This document shows, piece after piece, positions 32,060 to 39,842 of a stretch of 46,471 nt of DNA (position 1 is the first letter of the stretch; each line of letters begins with the position of its first letter). A program made the position numbers and the translations under genes. This DNA comes from a bacterium (lineage in GTDB: Bacteria; Zhuqueibacterota; QNDG01; DTFT01): assembly GCA_030372965.1 (NCBI GenBank), contig JAUCQC010000219.1, positions 1 to 46,471 of the forward strand. The letters run 5' to 3'. The notes under the pieces are model-generated. The model was not told where the DNA came from. It worked only from the letters and a program-made list of their open reading frames with translations, and ran no database searches.

Positions 32060-33051
32060 TCGTTCTTGGAATCGAGACATCCTGCGACGACACGGGCTCG
32101 GCCGTGGTGGACGGGAGCCGGCTGCTGTCGAATGTCGTCTCCACCCAGATGGTGCACCGGAATTTCGGCGGCGTCGTCCCGGAACTCGCCTCCCGGGCGC
32201 ATGCCCGTCTCATCCTCCCGGTGATCCGGCAGGCGCTGGCCGAGGCCGGGATCGCCAAGGGGTCGCTCGACGGCATCGCGGCCACCTGCGGCCCCGGACT
32301 CGCCGGATCCCTGCTCGTCGGCCTCAGCGCCGCCAAAGCCATGGCGCTTACGCTCGGTCTGCCCTTCGTCGGCGTCAATCACCTCGAAGGTCACCTTTAC
32401 GCCAATTTTCTCGCGCACCCGGGGCTCGAGCCTCCCCTGGTCACGCTGATCGTTTCCGGCGGGCACACGCAGCTGGTCCTCGTCCGGCCCGGATTCCGGT
32501 ACGAGGTTCTCGGACGCACGCGCGACGACGCTGCGGGGGAGGCCTTCGACAAGGTGGCCAAACTGCTCGGACTGGGTTTTCCCGGGGGACCCGCCATCGA
32601 AGCCGTGGCCGAAACCGGCGATCCCGCCGCCGTTCGTTTTCCGAGGGCCTTTCTCGGCGGGGACAGCCTGGATTTCAGTTTCAGCGGCGTGAAGACCGCG
32701 GTGCTCAACCATGTCCGGACGATCGGCCGGGAGGAGACGGCCCGGACCCTGCCCGATATCGCCGCCGGATTCCAGCGGGCGGTGGTGGACGTGCTGGTCC
32801 AAAAGACCCTGTCCGCAGCGGAGCGCGCGGGCGTCCGGTCTGTCTGTCTCGCGGGCGGCGTGGCGCTCAACCGGTCCCTGAGACAGCGCCTGGCCGAACG
32901 CGCGGAGCCCCTGGGACTGGCGGTCTATTCGCCGCCACCGCGTCTGTGTTCGGACAACGCTGGTATGATTGCGGCGGCCGGGCACAGCCGGCTTTCCGCG
33001 GGCATCACTTCGCCCCTGACCCTCGCTCCGGCCCCGTCCCTTAATTTTTGA
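32056..33051 (+). CDS. tsaD: tRNA N6-adenosine threonylcarbamoyltransferase
   Basis: 331 residues from GTG 32056 (GTGA overlap with the YbbR-like gene). Kae1/TsaD blocks: 'VLGIETSCDDTGSAVV', 'GPGLAGSLLVGLSAAKAMAL', metal site 'VNHLEGHLYA', 'LIVSGGHTQLVLV', 'AAGEAFDKVAKLLGL', 'DFSFSGVKTAVL', 'LAGGVALNRSLR' and 'CSDNAGMIAAAG'. It transfers the threonylcarbamoyl group to A37 of ANN-reading tRNAs together with TsaB/E, not seen here. Confidence 0.96.
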   Translation: MIVLGIETSCDDTGSAVVDGSRLLSNVVSTQMVHRNFGGVVPELASRAHARLILPVIRQALAEAGIAKGSLDGIAATCGPGLAGSLLVGLSAAKAMALTLGLPFVGVNHLEGHLYANFLAHPGLEPPLVTLIVSGGHTQLVLVRPGFRYEVLGRTRDDAAGEAFDKVAKLLGLGFPGGPAIEAVAETGDPAAVRFPRAFLGGDSLDFSFSGVKTAVLNHVRTIGREETARTLPDIAAGFQRAVVDVLVQKTLSAAERAGVRSVCLAGGVALNRSLRQRLAERAEPLGLAVYSPPPRLCSDNAGMIAAAGHSRLSAGITSPLTLAPAPSLNF

Positions 33052-33065
33052 CCGCGGCCGCATCC

Positions 33066-35234
33066 ATGATCCCCGTCGCGCTTCGAATCCTGCTCACGGC
33101 TCTCAGCCTCGCGGCCGCGGCTTTCGGTCTCGCGTCGTGGTCCGTCCGGTCATCCTCCCCCAGGCTTTCAGGCCGGACGCGGCGCCTGCTGATCGCGGCG
33201 CGATCCGCGTCGCTGACCCTCGCCGGATTCATCCTGCTATCCCCGGTTCTCGAATTTGACCGGACGGTTGAACGCAAGCCGACCGTGACACTGCTTCTGG
33301 ACGATTCCAGGTCCATGGCGGACGCGGGCCGGAACCGGGCGATTCTGTCGGTTCCCGGCCTGAGGCCCGCGCCGGGCGCGGGATTCCTGTCCCCAGACGG
33401 CGGCAACCGCCTTTCCGTCGTCCTGCTCTCCGACTGTGTGCGCTTTTTCGGCCCGGACGGCGTCGATTCTTCCCGCGCCCGGGGGCCGGCCACGGACATG
33501 GCCGCCGCTTTCCGCGGCCTGGCCGGCCTTCCGGAGGAGAAGCGGCCGTCCGCCGTGCTGCTCGTATCGGACGGGGCCGTCAATCTGGGTGGCGACCCGG
33601 TGCGGGCGGCCTCGGACCTCGGCGTTCCCGTGCACACGCTCTGCGTCGGCGATTCGAGCCCGGCGCCCGACATCCGGATTGTACGGGCCCTCAGCGGCCG
33701 GACCGTGCTGGCGGAAACGGAATGCCCGGTCGAGGTGTCGGTGTCCGGCCGGGGTTTCGGGGGACGGTCCGTGACCGTGACCCTTTACGCCGGGGGCCGG
33801 AAGGCGGGAGTGAAAACCGTCCTCCTTCCCGCGGACGGCATGGAGACCGAGGCGCGGTTCGTATGGAAACCCGAAACGCCCGGGGATTGGACGCTTCGCG
33901 CCGAGGTGACGGGGCTGCCCGGCGAATGGTCGACCGGCAACAACGAACGGCTCTGGACCGTGCAGGCGCTCAAGCGGCGGCTCCGCATCCTGATTCTGGC
34001 GGGCGGGCCCGGCCCTGACCTTTCATTCATCCGGCGCGGTCTGGAGTCCGTCGGGGATTTCCGGGTGGAGACGCGCGTCTGGAAAGGCGGCTCCGGCTTC
34101 TACGAGGGCCCGGCTTTTTCGCGGGCCGAACTGTCCGGCGCGGACGCCGTGTTCCTCGTGGCCGTGCCGGCGCCGGGTTTTCCGGAGCCGGCGTGGAGAA
34201 ACGCGGCGGCCGCGATTCTCTCTTCCCGCCTGCCTTTCGCCTGGTTCGCCGGGACGGCGGCGGGCGACGGCGCTCTGTCCGCGCTCGGGGACAGACTGCC
34301 GTTCACGGCCCTGGTCCGCGACGGAAGCCGGACGGTGACCGGCCGGTTGACCGCGGCCGGAGCGGATCATCCGGCCGTCCGGCTCCGCGAAGGGGCCGAC
34401 GCCAATCGCAGGGCGTGGCTGTCCCTTCCGCCGGTGACGGCACGGGCCGGGAGGCTGGTCCTCAAGCCCTGGGCCGCGGCCCTGGTGGACGGCGGTCCGG
34501 CGGATGGACGCCCCGCGGACGCGGCGGACGGGCTTCCGCTGATCGTGGCCGGAAGCGGCGCGTCCGGAAAATGCCTGGCCGTTCTGGGGGAGGGGATTTA
34601 CCGTTGGGATCTTGTCACTGCCGGCCTCGGGTCTGCGGACGCGGTGCTGGCGCCGTTTCTCGAGAACGCGGTGCGCTGGCTTGTCCGAGGGGACGACGGC
34701 CGGCCCGTCCGGTTCATCGATGAAACCGGTTCCGCGGACGCGGGCCGCCCCTTCCCGGTCGCAGTCTGGGTCATGGACGCTGCTTCCAGGCCCGCCGCCG
34801 GCGGCCGGGTGGATGTGACCGTTGACGGCCCTTCGGGACGCGCGGTCGAAACGCTGGAGATGACGGAGCCCGGCATCTACAGGGGGCAGGTGCGGCCGGC
34901 CGAGCCCGGCATCCACCGGATCACGGCCGAGGCCAGGGTGGACGGCAGTCCGATCGGAAGCGACACCCTGTCCGTCCGGGTGAATCCCTTTCTACCGGAG
35001 CTTGCCGACAGCCGGAGCCGTCCTGAGTTGATGCGGTCGATTTCCGGAGCCACGGGCGGTATGGTTTTGAATCCGGCCGATCCCAGGCCTCTCGCCGGAC
35101 TGCCCCTTCCGGTTTCGGAACGAATCGTCACGCCCGTTCGCGTCGATTTTGTCGACATGGCCTGGCTCCTGATTCCGATGGCGCTTCTTCTGTGTTTCGA
35201 GTGGATTCTCCGCCGCAGAGCGGGCATGGATTGA
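33066..35234 (+). CDS. VWA-domain membrane protein
   Basis: 722 residues from ATG 33066; a TTG at 33048 overlapping the tsaD stop is also possible, since no ribosome site favours either. Two N-terminal membrane segments (about 7-27 and 41-62), then a VWA-like fold with MIDAS residues Asp79-Ser81-Ser83 (LLLDDSRSM) and 'AVLLVSDGAVNLGGDP'; an Ig-like stretch with 'CPVEVSVSGRGFGG'; a glutamine-amidotransferase-like domain about 305-500 lacking an obvious catalytic Cys; a second beta domain; and a C-terminal membrane segment (DMAWLLIPMALLLCFEWI). The order is that of large 'VWA plus GATase1-like' membrane proteins found in several Gram-negatives, of unknown function; related BatA/B proteins handle envelope stress. 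Confidence 0.8.
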   Translation: MIPVALRILLTALSLAAAAFGLASWSVRSSSPRLSGRTRRLLIAARSASLTLAGFILLSPVLEFDRTVERKPTVTLLLDDSRSMADAGRNRAILSVPGLRPAPGAGFLSPDGGNRLSVVLLSDCVRFFGPDGVDSSRARGPATDMAAAFRGLAGLPEEKRPSAVLLVSDGAVNLGGDPVRAASDLGVPVHTLCVGDSSPAPDIRIVRALSGRTVLAETECPVEVSVSGRGFGGRSVTVTLYAGGRKAGVKTVLLPADGMETEARFVWKPETPGDWTLRAEVTGLPGEWSTGNNERLWTVQALKRRLRILILAGGPGPDLSFIRRGLESVGDFRVETRVWKGGSGFYEGPAFSRAELSGADAVFLVAVPAPGFPEPAWRNAAAAILSSRLPFAWFAGTAAGDGALSALGDRLPFTALVRDGSRTVTGRLTAAGADHPAVRLREGADANRRAWLSLPPVTARAGRLVLKPWAAALVDGGPADGRPADAADGLPLIVAGSGASGKCLAVLGEGIYRWDLVTAGLGSADAVLAPFLENAVRWLVRGDDGRPVRFIDETGSADAGRPFPVAVWVMDAASRPAAGGRVDVTVDGPSGRAVETLEMTEPGIYRGQVRPAEPGIHRITAEARVDGSPIGSDTLSVRVNPFLPELADSRSRPELMRSISGATGGMVLNPADPRPLAGLPLPVSERIVTPVRVDFVDMAWLLIPMALLLCFEWILRRRAGMD

Positions 35235-35724
35235 CGCAAGCCCTCACGGCGGCATGACCGCCGCGTGGGACATCGCCCTCCTTTTCGCTTCCGGACCAAG
35301 CCTGTCAGTTGTTGCAAATTCTTCAAGAATTAAACGCATCCTGCCCCTGCGCCTCGATACCCGCAGGCACTTTATTTGCGTTTGTCGATAAAAGAGAATC
35401 CTTTCCGCGGTTAAAAGCTGTCTTTTAAAAATCGGTGATCCGCTGTCTTTCGGCGGAATTGGACAAGCGGAACCATCGCCGGATTCGGAGGCGCCGAAAG
35501 AGCCGTTTGATAATATTGATTTTGCGTTAACGGCCGTTTGCTGAATCGCTCCTCTCCGGTTTTTTCAGGTTCACGAAAGACAGGCGCGAAGAGAACCGGT
35601 CGCGGCCGGACACCGGTATTTTGAGCATTTCACGTCGGACAGGGGATTCAGTTTGAAATCGAACCCGCAACCGGCACCGGCTTCGGACCGCAGGCATCAT
35701 TCCCATTCCATATAGGGAGGAGAT
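35235..35724. other. Intergenic region
   Basis: 490 bp. Just after the VWA stop is an imperfect GC hairpin CACGGCGG/CCGCCGCGTG (one-base bulge), a weak terminator candidate. TTAAAAG/CTTTTAA (35411-35417, 35422-35428) is a 7-bp AT hairpin. From about 35300 the sequence is locally AT-rich. No RNA gene recognised. Confidence 0.5.
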
Positions 35725-36006
35725 ATGACGAATCCATGGAAAAAAAAGTACCTGAACTGGGACCCCATCACCAACCCTGTTGTCCAGAACACGATTCTGG
35801 GCTTTGTGATCGGTATTATGGTCGGCATCAACCTGCGGGTGCTCTATCTGAAGGTCAAGGGCCCGGCCATCGTGTGGATTCTTTTCTTCGTTTTCGGCAT
35901 CGCGATCGGATTCTTCAGCGGAATCGAGCGGAAACGCATGGAAGAGAGAAAACGGAAGCGGATCATCGAGAAGAATTATCCGACGTCCGCGGGTTTGGGC
36001 CGCTGA
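35725..36006 (+). CDS. Small two-segment membrane protein, paralogue 1
   Basis: 93 residues with a strong GGGAGGAG 4 bases before the ATG. Two membrane helices (about 23-40 and 48-66) between a short N-terminus and a very basic tail (ERKRMEERKRKR). It shares with the next gene a block beginning NPVVQNTILGFVIG (there NPVVRNTRTGLILG), then N-L-(R/K), V-x-GPA, G-x-x-IG and a Glu-Arg-x-Arg motif after the second helix. I do not recognise the family. The conserved N-P-V-V and G-P-A turns suggest a real common fold. Confidence 0.7.
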   Translation: MTNPWKKKYLNWDPITNPVVQNTILGFVIGIMVGINLRVLYLKVKGPAIVWILFFVFGIAIGFFSGIERKRMEERKRKRIIEKNYPTSAGLGR

Positions 36007-36129
36007 GCATGACCGGGCTGTCGGACGGGATCGGGCCCCTCTCCCGCGGATGAGGGGTCGAGACACGCGCCACTGCGGTCCGCGACCAATCCGGGCCTCT
36101 CACCTGAAGATGAGGAAACAGGAGGCTTC

Positions 36130-36375
36130 ATGCGTCGTTTGCGGGACGCCGTATGCGGACCGATTCAAAACCCGGTTGTGCGGAATACGCGGACCGGGCT
36201 GATTCTGGGACTGATCATCGGTTTCAACCTGAAGTGGATCGCTGTGGCTGTTCACGGGCCTGCGGTCATCGGGTTGTCGTTCACCGGCCTGGGGCTTTTT
36301 ATCGGACTGCTCGGCAGGCTCGAACGGTACCGCTGGGAGGGAAGGGAAAAGCACGCGCCGGACCCCGTCCCCTGA
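36130..36375 (+). CDS. Small two-segment membrane protein, paralogue 2
   Basis: 81 residues. ACAGGAGG lies 6 bases before the ATG. Helices at about 23-40 and 45-62, with the same NPVV and GPA motifs and G-x-x-IG/LERYR end as the preceding gene (35725-36006), but without its long basic tail. The two paralogues are 123 bp apart on the same strand. Function unknown. Confidence 0.65.
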   Translation: MRRLRDAVCGPIQNPVVRNTRTGLILGLIIGFNLKWIAVAVHGPAVIGLSFTGLGLFIGLLGRLERYRWEGREKHAPDPVP

Positions 36376-36576
36376 AAACCGCGGCCGGGCGAAGCCCGCA
36401 TCGGGTTGTTTTCCTCCCGCATCCGCTCCTTCCAGGAGGCCGAAGCGGCTGTGCCTGCCGATGGACGCTGAAAAAGGTGATGCGATCCGCATTCCTGGGG
36501 AGGAGTCACAACGCCATCTGCTTGGAAATAAAGGAGTTTGTTTTATTTTTCCGCCATCATCACTGCCTGTTTAGTC

Positions 36577-36605
36577 TTGATTTTACCTGAAAAATCTCTT
36601 ATATT
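36577..36605 (+). promoter_or_regulatory. Promoter for the parA operon
   Basis: TTGATT (36577-36582) and TATATT (36600-36605) are separated by exactly 17 bases in a locally AT-rich stretch. The predicted start is near 36612, leaving a leader of about 128 bases before the TTG at 36740. It is the second strong sigma70-type site seen in the window. Confidence 0.62.
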
Positions 36606-36622
36606 GACAGGATTATTCACTT

Positions 36623-36650
36623 TTCCCGGCCTCCAGCGGCCGGGAATTTT
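36623..36650 (+). terminator. Leader hairpin with T-run upstream of parA
   Basis: TTCCCGGCC (36623-36631) pairs perfectly with GGCCGGGAA (36638-36646) around TCCAGC, followed by TTTT (36647-36650). It begins about 11 bases after the predicted start, so it may be an attenuator or a 5' protective hairpin for the par mRNA. If the promoter is wrong, it may be a terminator for upstream transcription. Confidence 0.55.
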
Positions 36651-36739
36651 ATCCGCTGGGGAAAATCCGCTCGTTCCGCGGCCGCTCCGGAATCCGTTCC
36701 GGCCGTCCCGGTCCAAGCCGAATCACCGGAGAGCGCCTT

Positions 36740-37510
36740 TTGGCAAAAATCATCACCATTGCCAATCAGAAAGGCGGCGTGGGCAAAACGACCACGGCGA
36801 TCAACCTGTCCGCCTGCATGTCCGTTGCCGAACGGCGCACACTGCTCTTCGACATTGATCCGCAGGCGAATGCCACGAGCGGGCTGGGCATCGATCACAA
36901 GAAGGTGAAGAACAGCTCGTACGAAGTCCTGCTGAAGAACCGGTCCATCCGCGACACCATCGTCCACACGCAGATACATTATCTTGATATCGTGCCCTCG
37001 AGCATCCGTCTCGTGGGCGCGGAGATCGAACTCATCAACCTGATCGGCCGCGAGAAGGTGCTCCGCGAGATTCTCGCCGAAGTGGACGCCGATTACGACT
37101 ACGTGTTCATCGACTGCCCGCCGTCGCTCGGCCTGCTGACGGTGAACGCGCTGACAGCCGCGCACGCGCTGCTGATTCCCATCCAGTGCGAATACTACGC
37201 GCTGGAGGGCCTCGGCCAGCTTCTCAACACGATCAACCTGATCCGCAAGAATCTCAACCCCAGCCTGGAGATCGAGGGCGTTCTGCTCACCATGTACGAC
37301 AACCGACTGAACCTCTCGCACCAGGTCGCGGATGAGGTCAGCAAATTTTTCGGCAACAAGGTGTTCCAGTCGGTGATCCACCGGAACGTCCGGCTCAGCG
37401 AAGCGCCCAGTTTCGGGAAGCCCGTCATTCTGTACGACGCGGTGAGCATCGGGGCCGAGAACTACATCCGACTGGCCGAGGAATTGATCGCCCATGAGCA
37501 GCAAAAGTAA
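36740..37510 (+). CDS. parA: ParA/Soj chromosome-partition ATPase
   Basis: 256 residues from TTG 36740, with GGAGAG 9 bases upstream. Deviant Walker A KGGVGKTTT near the N-terminus, Walker A' 'LLFDIDPQANATSGLGI', Walker B 'YVFIDCPPSLGLLTVNAL', and 'VIHRNVRLSEAPSFGKPV' at the C-terminus, all typical of chromosomal ParA. It binds nucleoid DNA with ATP and moves ParB-bound origins. It overlaps parB by 17 bp, so the two are coupled. Confidence 0.95.
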   Translation: MAKIITIANQKGGVGKTTTAINLSACMSVAERRTLLFDIDPQANATSGLGIDHKKVKNSSYEVLLKNRSIRDTIVHTQIHYLDIVPSSIRLVGAEIELINLIGREKVLREILAEVDADYDYVFIDCPPSLGLLTVNALTAAHALLIPIQCEYYALEGLGQLLNTINLIRKNLNPSLEIEGVLLTMYDNRLNLSHQVADEVSKFFGNKVFQSVIHRNVRLSEAPSFGKPVILYDAVSIGAENYIRLAEELIAHEQQK

Positions 37511-38366
37511 CCGCCTGGGCCGGGGGCTCGAGGCGCTGATCCCGCAGGCCGATTCCGGGGGGGACGCGGAACCGGGCCGGCTCGACACCGTCCTCATCTC
37601 GCGGATCCGCACCAATCCCAGACAGCCCCGCATGAAATTCGATCCCGCCCGCATCGAGGAGCTCAAGCAGTCGATCTCCGAGAACGGCGTGATCCAGCCG
37701 GTCACCGTGCGCCGTGTGGACGGCGGATTCGAGCTGATCGCGGGCGAGCGCCGGCTGCGGGCCGTCACCGAACTCGGGTTCGAACGCATCCCCGCGTACG
37801 TGGTCGACGTCGACTCCGACGAGAAGATGCTCGAGATGGCGCTTGTCGAGAACATCCAGCGGGAGGATCTGAATCCCGTCGAACTCGCGCAGGCCTACGA
37901 GCAGCTGCAGGCCCGGCACCAGCTGTCCCAGGAGGAGGTCGCCCGCAAGGTCGGAAAGGACCGCGCGACGGTGGCCAATTTCCTGCGGCTTCTCAAGCTG
38001 CCCGATCCGATCCAGGCCAGCCTGGCGGACGGAACGATCTCGATGGGACACGCGCGCGCGATCATGGGCCTGTCGTCCCGATCCGACCAGATGTCGGTCT
38101 GGAAGCGGGCGGCGGCGAAGGGCTGGAGCGTGCGCAAGGTGGAGGAGGAGGTCCGCCGGATGACGGAACCGGCGGAGACGAAGCGGAAGGGCAAAACCGA
38201 GAAACGGAGTTCCTTCTTCAGCGGCGCCGAGGACCGTGTCCGCTCGGCCCTCGGAACCCAGGTCCGCATCCGTCCGTCCGGCAAGGGCGGGCGGATCGAG
38301 ATCCTGTATTTTTCGCAGGACGAGCTGGACCGGATACTCGATCTCTTCGACCGACTTCAGGATTGA
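37494..38366 (+). CDS. parB: ParB/Spo0J partition protein
   Basis: 290 residues. 'LGRGLEALIPQ' start; the ParB/Srx CTPase domain with 'RTNPRQPRMKFDPARIEELKQSI', 'GERRLRAVTELGFERIPAYV'; the helix-turn-helix 'LSQEEVARKVGKDRATVANFLRLLKLPD'; and a dimerisation end 'KGGRIEILYFSQDELDRILDLFDRL'. It loads on parS DNA and spreads. I found no parS (consensus TGTTTCACGTGAAACA) in this window. Confidence 0.95.
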   Translation: MSSKSNRLGRGLEALIPQADSGGDAEPGRLDTVLISRIRTNPRQPRMKFDPARIEELKQSISENGVIQPVTVRRVDGGFELIAGERRLRAVTELGFERIPAYVVDVDSDEKMLEMALVENIQREDLNPVELAQAYEQLQARHQLSQEEVARKVGKDRATVANFLRLLKLPDPIQASLADGTISMGHARAIMGLSSRSDQMSVWKRAAAKGWSVRKVEEEVRRMTEPAETKRKGKTEKRSSFFSGAEDRVRSALGTQVRIRPSGKGGRIEILYFSQDELDRILDLFDRLQD

Positions 38367-38371
38367 CGCGC

Positions 38372-39268
38372 ATGCGCAAGACGAACCGGAAGCGTTATCT
38401 CTCGCTCATCTACGTTCCCGATCAGGACGGGGATCCGAAAAGCGTTTCGATGTCGTACGCCAAGGGCCGCATCCTGGCGTTTTTCCTGGCGCTTCTCGGG
38501 CTCCACATTCTGTGGGGTTTTTACGGTTACTTCCGGGTGGCCCGGCTGGAATCGCAGAAGCGGTCCCTGACGCAGGAGAACGCCGACCTGAAGGCCAGCA
38601 ACCGGCGCATCGACGAAATCGAGAAGGAATTCGCCCGCATCCGGCGGACGGACGAGAAGATCCGGAAAGCGTTCGGCGTCACGCTCGGCGTCGGCGAACA
38701 GCCGGCCGCCGGAGCCGAAACCGCCGGGGCCGTTTCCGGCAGGACCCCGGCCGGAACCGCGGTCGTCGCCTCGGAACCCCCGGTCGCGGCGAAGGCCGCG
38801 GACAACGCGCCCCTGGTCCTGGTCTCGCGCCGGGAGACATCGGAGTTCGATCCGGAGAGCCTGCCCACGCGGCTTCCCGTGAACGGCGTGATGACCACGC
38901 GCTTCCGCGAATCGGGGACCCTGACGCGCCGCAACCACCGGGGCATCGACATCGCCGCGCCGAAGGGAACGGTCATCCAGGCCGCCGGTTCAGGCGTGGT
39001 GCTGCTCTCGGACTGGACGCCGGATCTCGGCAATCTCGTCATTCTTTCGCACGGCATGGGGTATCTGACCTATTACGGCCACGCGCAGAAGTCCCTGGTG
39101 GAGCAGGGCATGAAGGTGAAGAAGGGCCAGCCCATCGCCCTGGTCGGCAGTTCGGGCATCAGTTCGGCGCCCCATCTTCATTTCGAGCTGTGGAAGGACG
39201 GCGAATCCATCAATCCCGAGGAGTTTCTCTACGCCGCGCAGCGGGAGAGAGCCGGCCCGGACGGGTGA
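38372..39268 (+). CDS. M23 (LytM-type) murein peptidase with coiled coil
   Basis: 298 residues from ATG 38372; a TTG at 38363 overlapping the parB stop is possible. One membrane segment (about 32-52), a coiled coil (about 58-95), a low-complexity Ala-rich stretch, then a complete LytM domain: 'NHRGIDIAAPKGT' (His and Asp ligands), 'YYGHAQ' and 'APHLHFELW'. An active Zn endopeptidase cutting peptidoglycan cross-links is expected in the periplasm. It lies between parB and a bactofilin. The bactofilin-M23 pairing is a known cell-shape theme (e.g. Helicobacter, Leptospira, Myxococcus). Confidence 0.92.
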   Translation: MRKTNRKRYLSLIYVPDQDGDPKSVSMSYAKGRILAFFLALLGLHILWGFYGYFRVARLESQKRSLTQENADLKASNRRIDEIEKEFARIRRTDEKIRKAFGVTLGVGEQPAAGAETAGAVSGRTPAGTAVVASEPPVAAKAADNAPLVLVSRRETSEFDPESLPTRLPVNGVMTTRFRESGTLTRRNHRGIDIAAPKGTVIQAAGSGVVLLSDWTPDLGNLVILSHGMGYLTYYGHAQKSLVEQGMKVKKGQPIALVGSSGISSAPHLHFELWKDGESINPEEFLYAAQRERAGPDG

Positions 39269-39323
39269 CCGCCGGCGGCCGAGGGCTTTTCATATCTCAT
39301 TTTCTTGTTTAAGGAGAACACCT

Positions 39324-39701
39324 GTGAGCAAAACGAATTCCGATTTCGGCCGCGGCGGCGAGCTCAACACCATGGTCGGCAAGGGTTCCGTCATACAGGG
39401 CGACATGCGGGTCCAGAGCAGCCTGCGGGTCGACGGCAAGGTCAACGGGAACATCACCGCCACCGACACCGTTCAAATCGGCAGGGAAGGGGAGGTCGAG
39501 GGTCACATCCACGCCCGCCACGCGTTTCTCGCGGGACGGGTCAGCGGCAACATCCTGACCCAGGGCAAGGTGGTGCTCGAGACCCGGGCGGTGGTTCTCG
39601 GCGACATCCGCGCGACGCGGCTGGTGGTGGAGGAAGGGGCCGTTTTCAACGGAAAGTGCGTCATGAAGGAAGAGGAGCGGGACACGGAGGAGACTTCCTG
39701 A
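39324..39701 (+). CDS. Bactofilin
   Basis: 125 residues from GTG 39324, with AAGGAGA 8 bases before. The central beta-helix (about 20-110) shows the hydrophobic repeat pattern 'GSVIQGDMRVQSSLRVDGKVNGNI', 'VQIGREGEVEGHIHARHA', 'LAGRVSGNIL', 'AVVLGDIRATRLVVEEGAVFNGKC'. Short disordered ends. Bactofilins polymerise without nucleotide and scaffold peptidoglycan enzymes or ParABS parts. The preceding M23 peptidase is the likely partner. A strong terminator follows. Confidence 0.94.
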   Translation: MSKTNSDFGRGGELNTMVGKGSVIQGDMRVQSSLRVDGKVNGNITATDTVQIGREGEVEGHIHARHAFLAGRVSGNILTQGKVVLETRAVVLGDIRATRLVVEEGAVFNGKCVMKEEERDTEETS

Positions 39702-39746
39702 GCGGATCGCGGTCTCTGCCCCATCGCGTCCCGTCCACGGTTTCCC

Positions 39747-39787
39747 ATCCCCCATGCGGCTGACCGGCCAGCAGGGGGGATTTTTTT
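39747..39787 (+). terminator. Rho-independent terminator after bactofilin
   Basis: ATCCCCC (39747-39753) pairs with GGGGGAT (39775-39781) with an inner GCTG/CAGC pair, followed by seven T (39781-39787). It ends the parA-parB-M23-bactofilin transcript before the helical-repeat genes. Confidence 0.8.
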
Positions 39788-39842
39788 GTGCAGGGCATGT
39801 AATTTGCTTTTTTATCGGGAAAAACACCGGAAGGCGTCCCAA

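Noticed and set aside
36577-39701. parS site near parAB
   Set aside because: No match close to TGTTTCACGTGAAACA found by eye; the TTTCACGGTGGAAA at 16.37 kb is not a proper palindrome.
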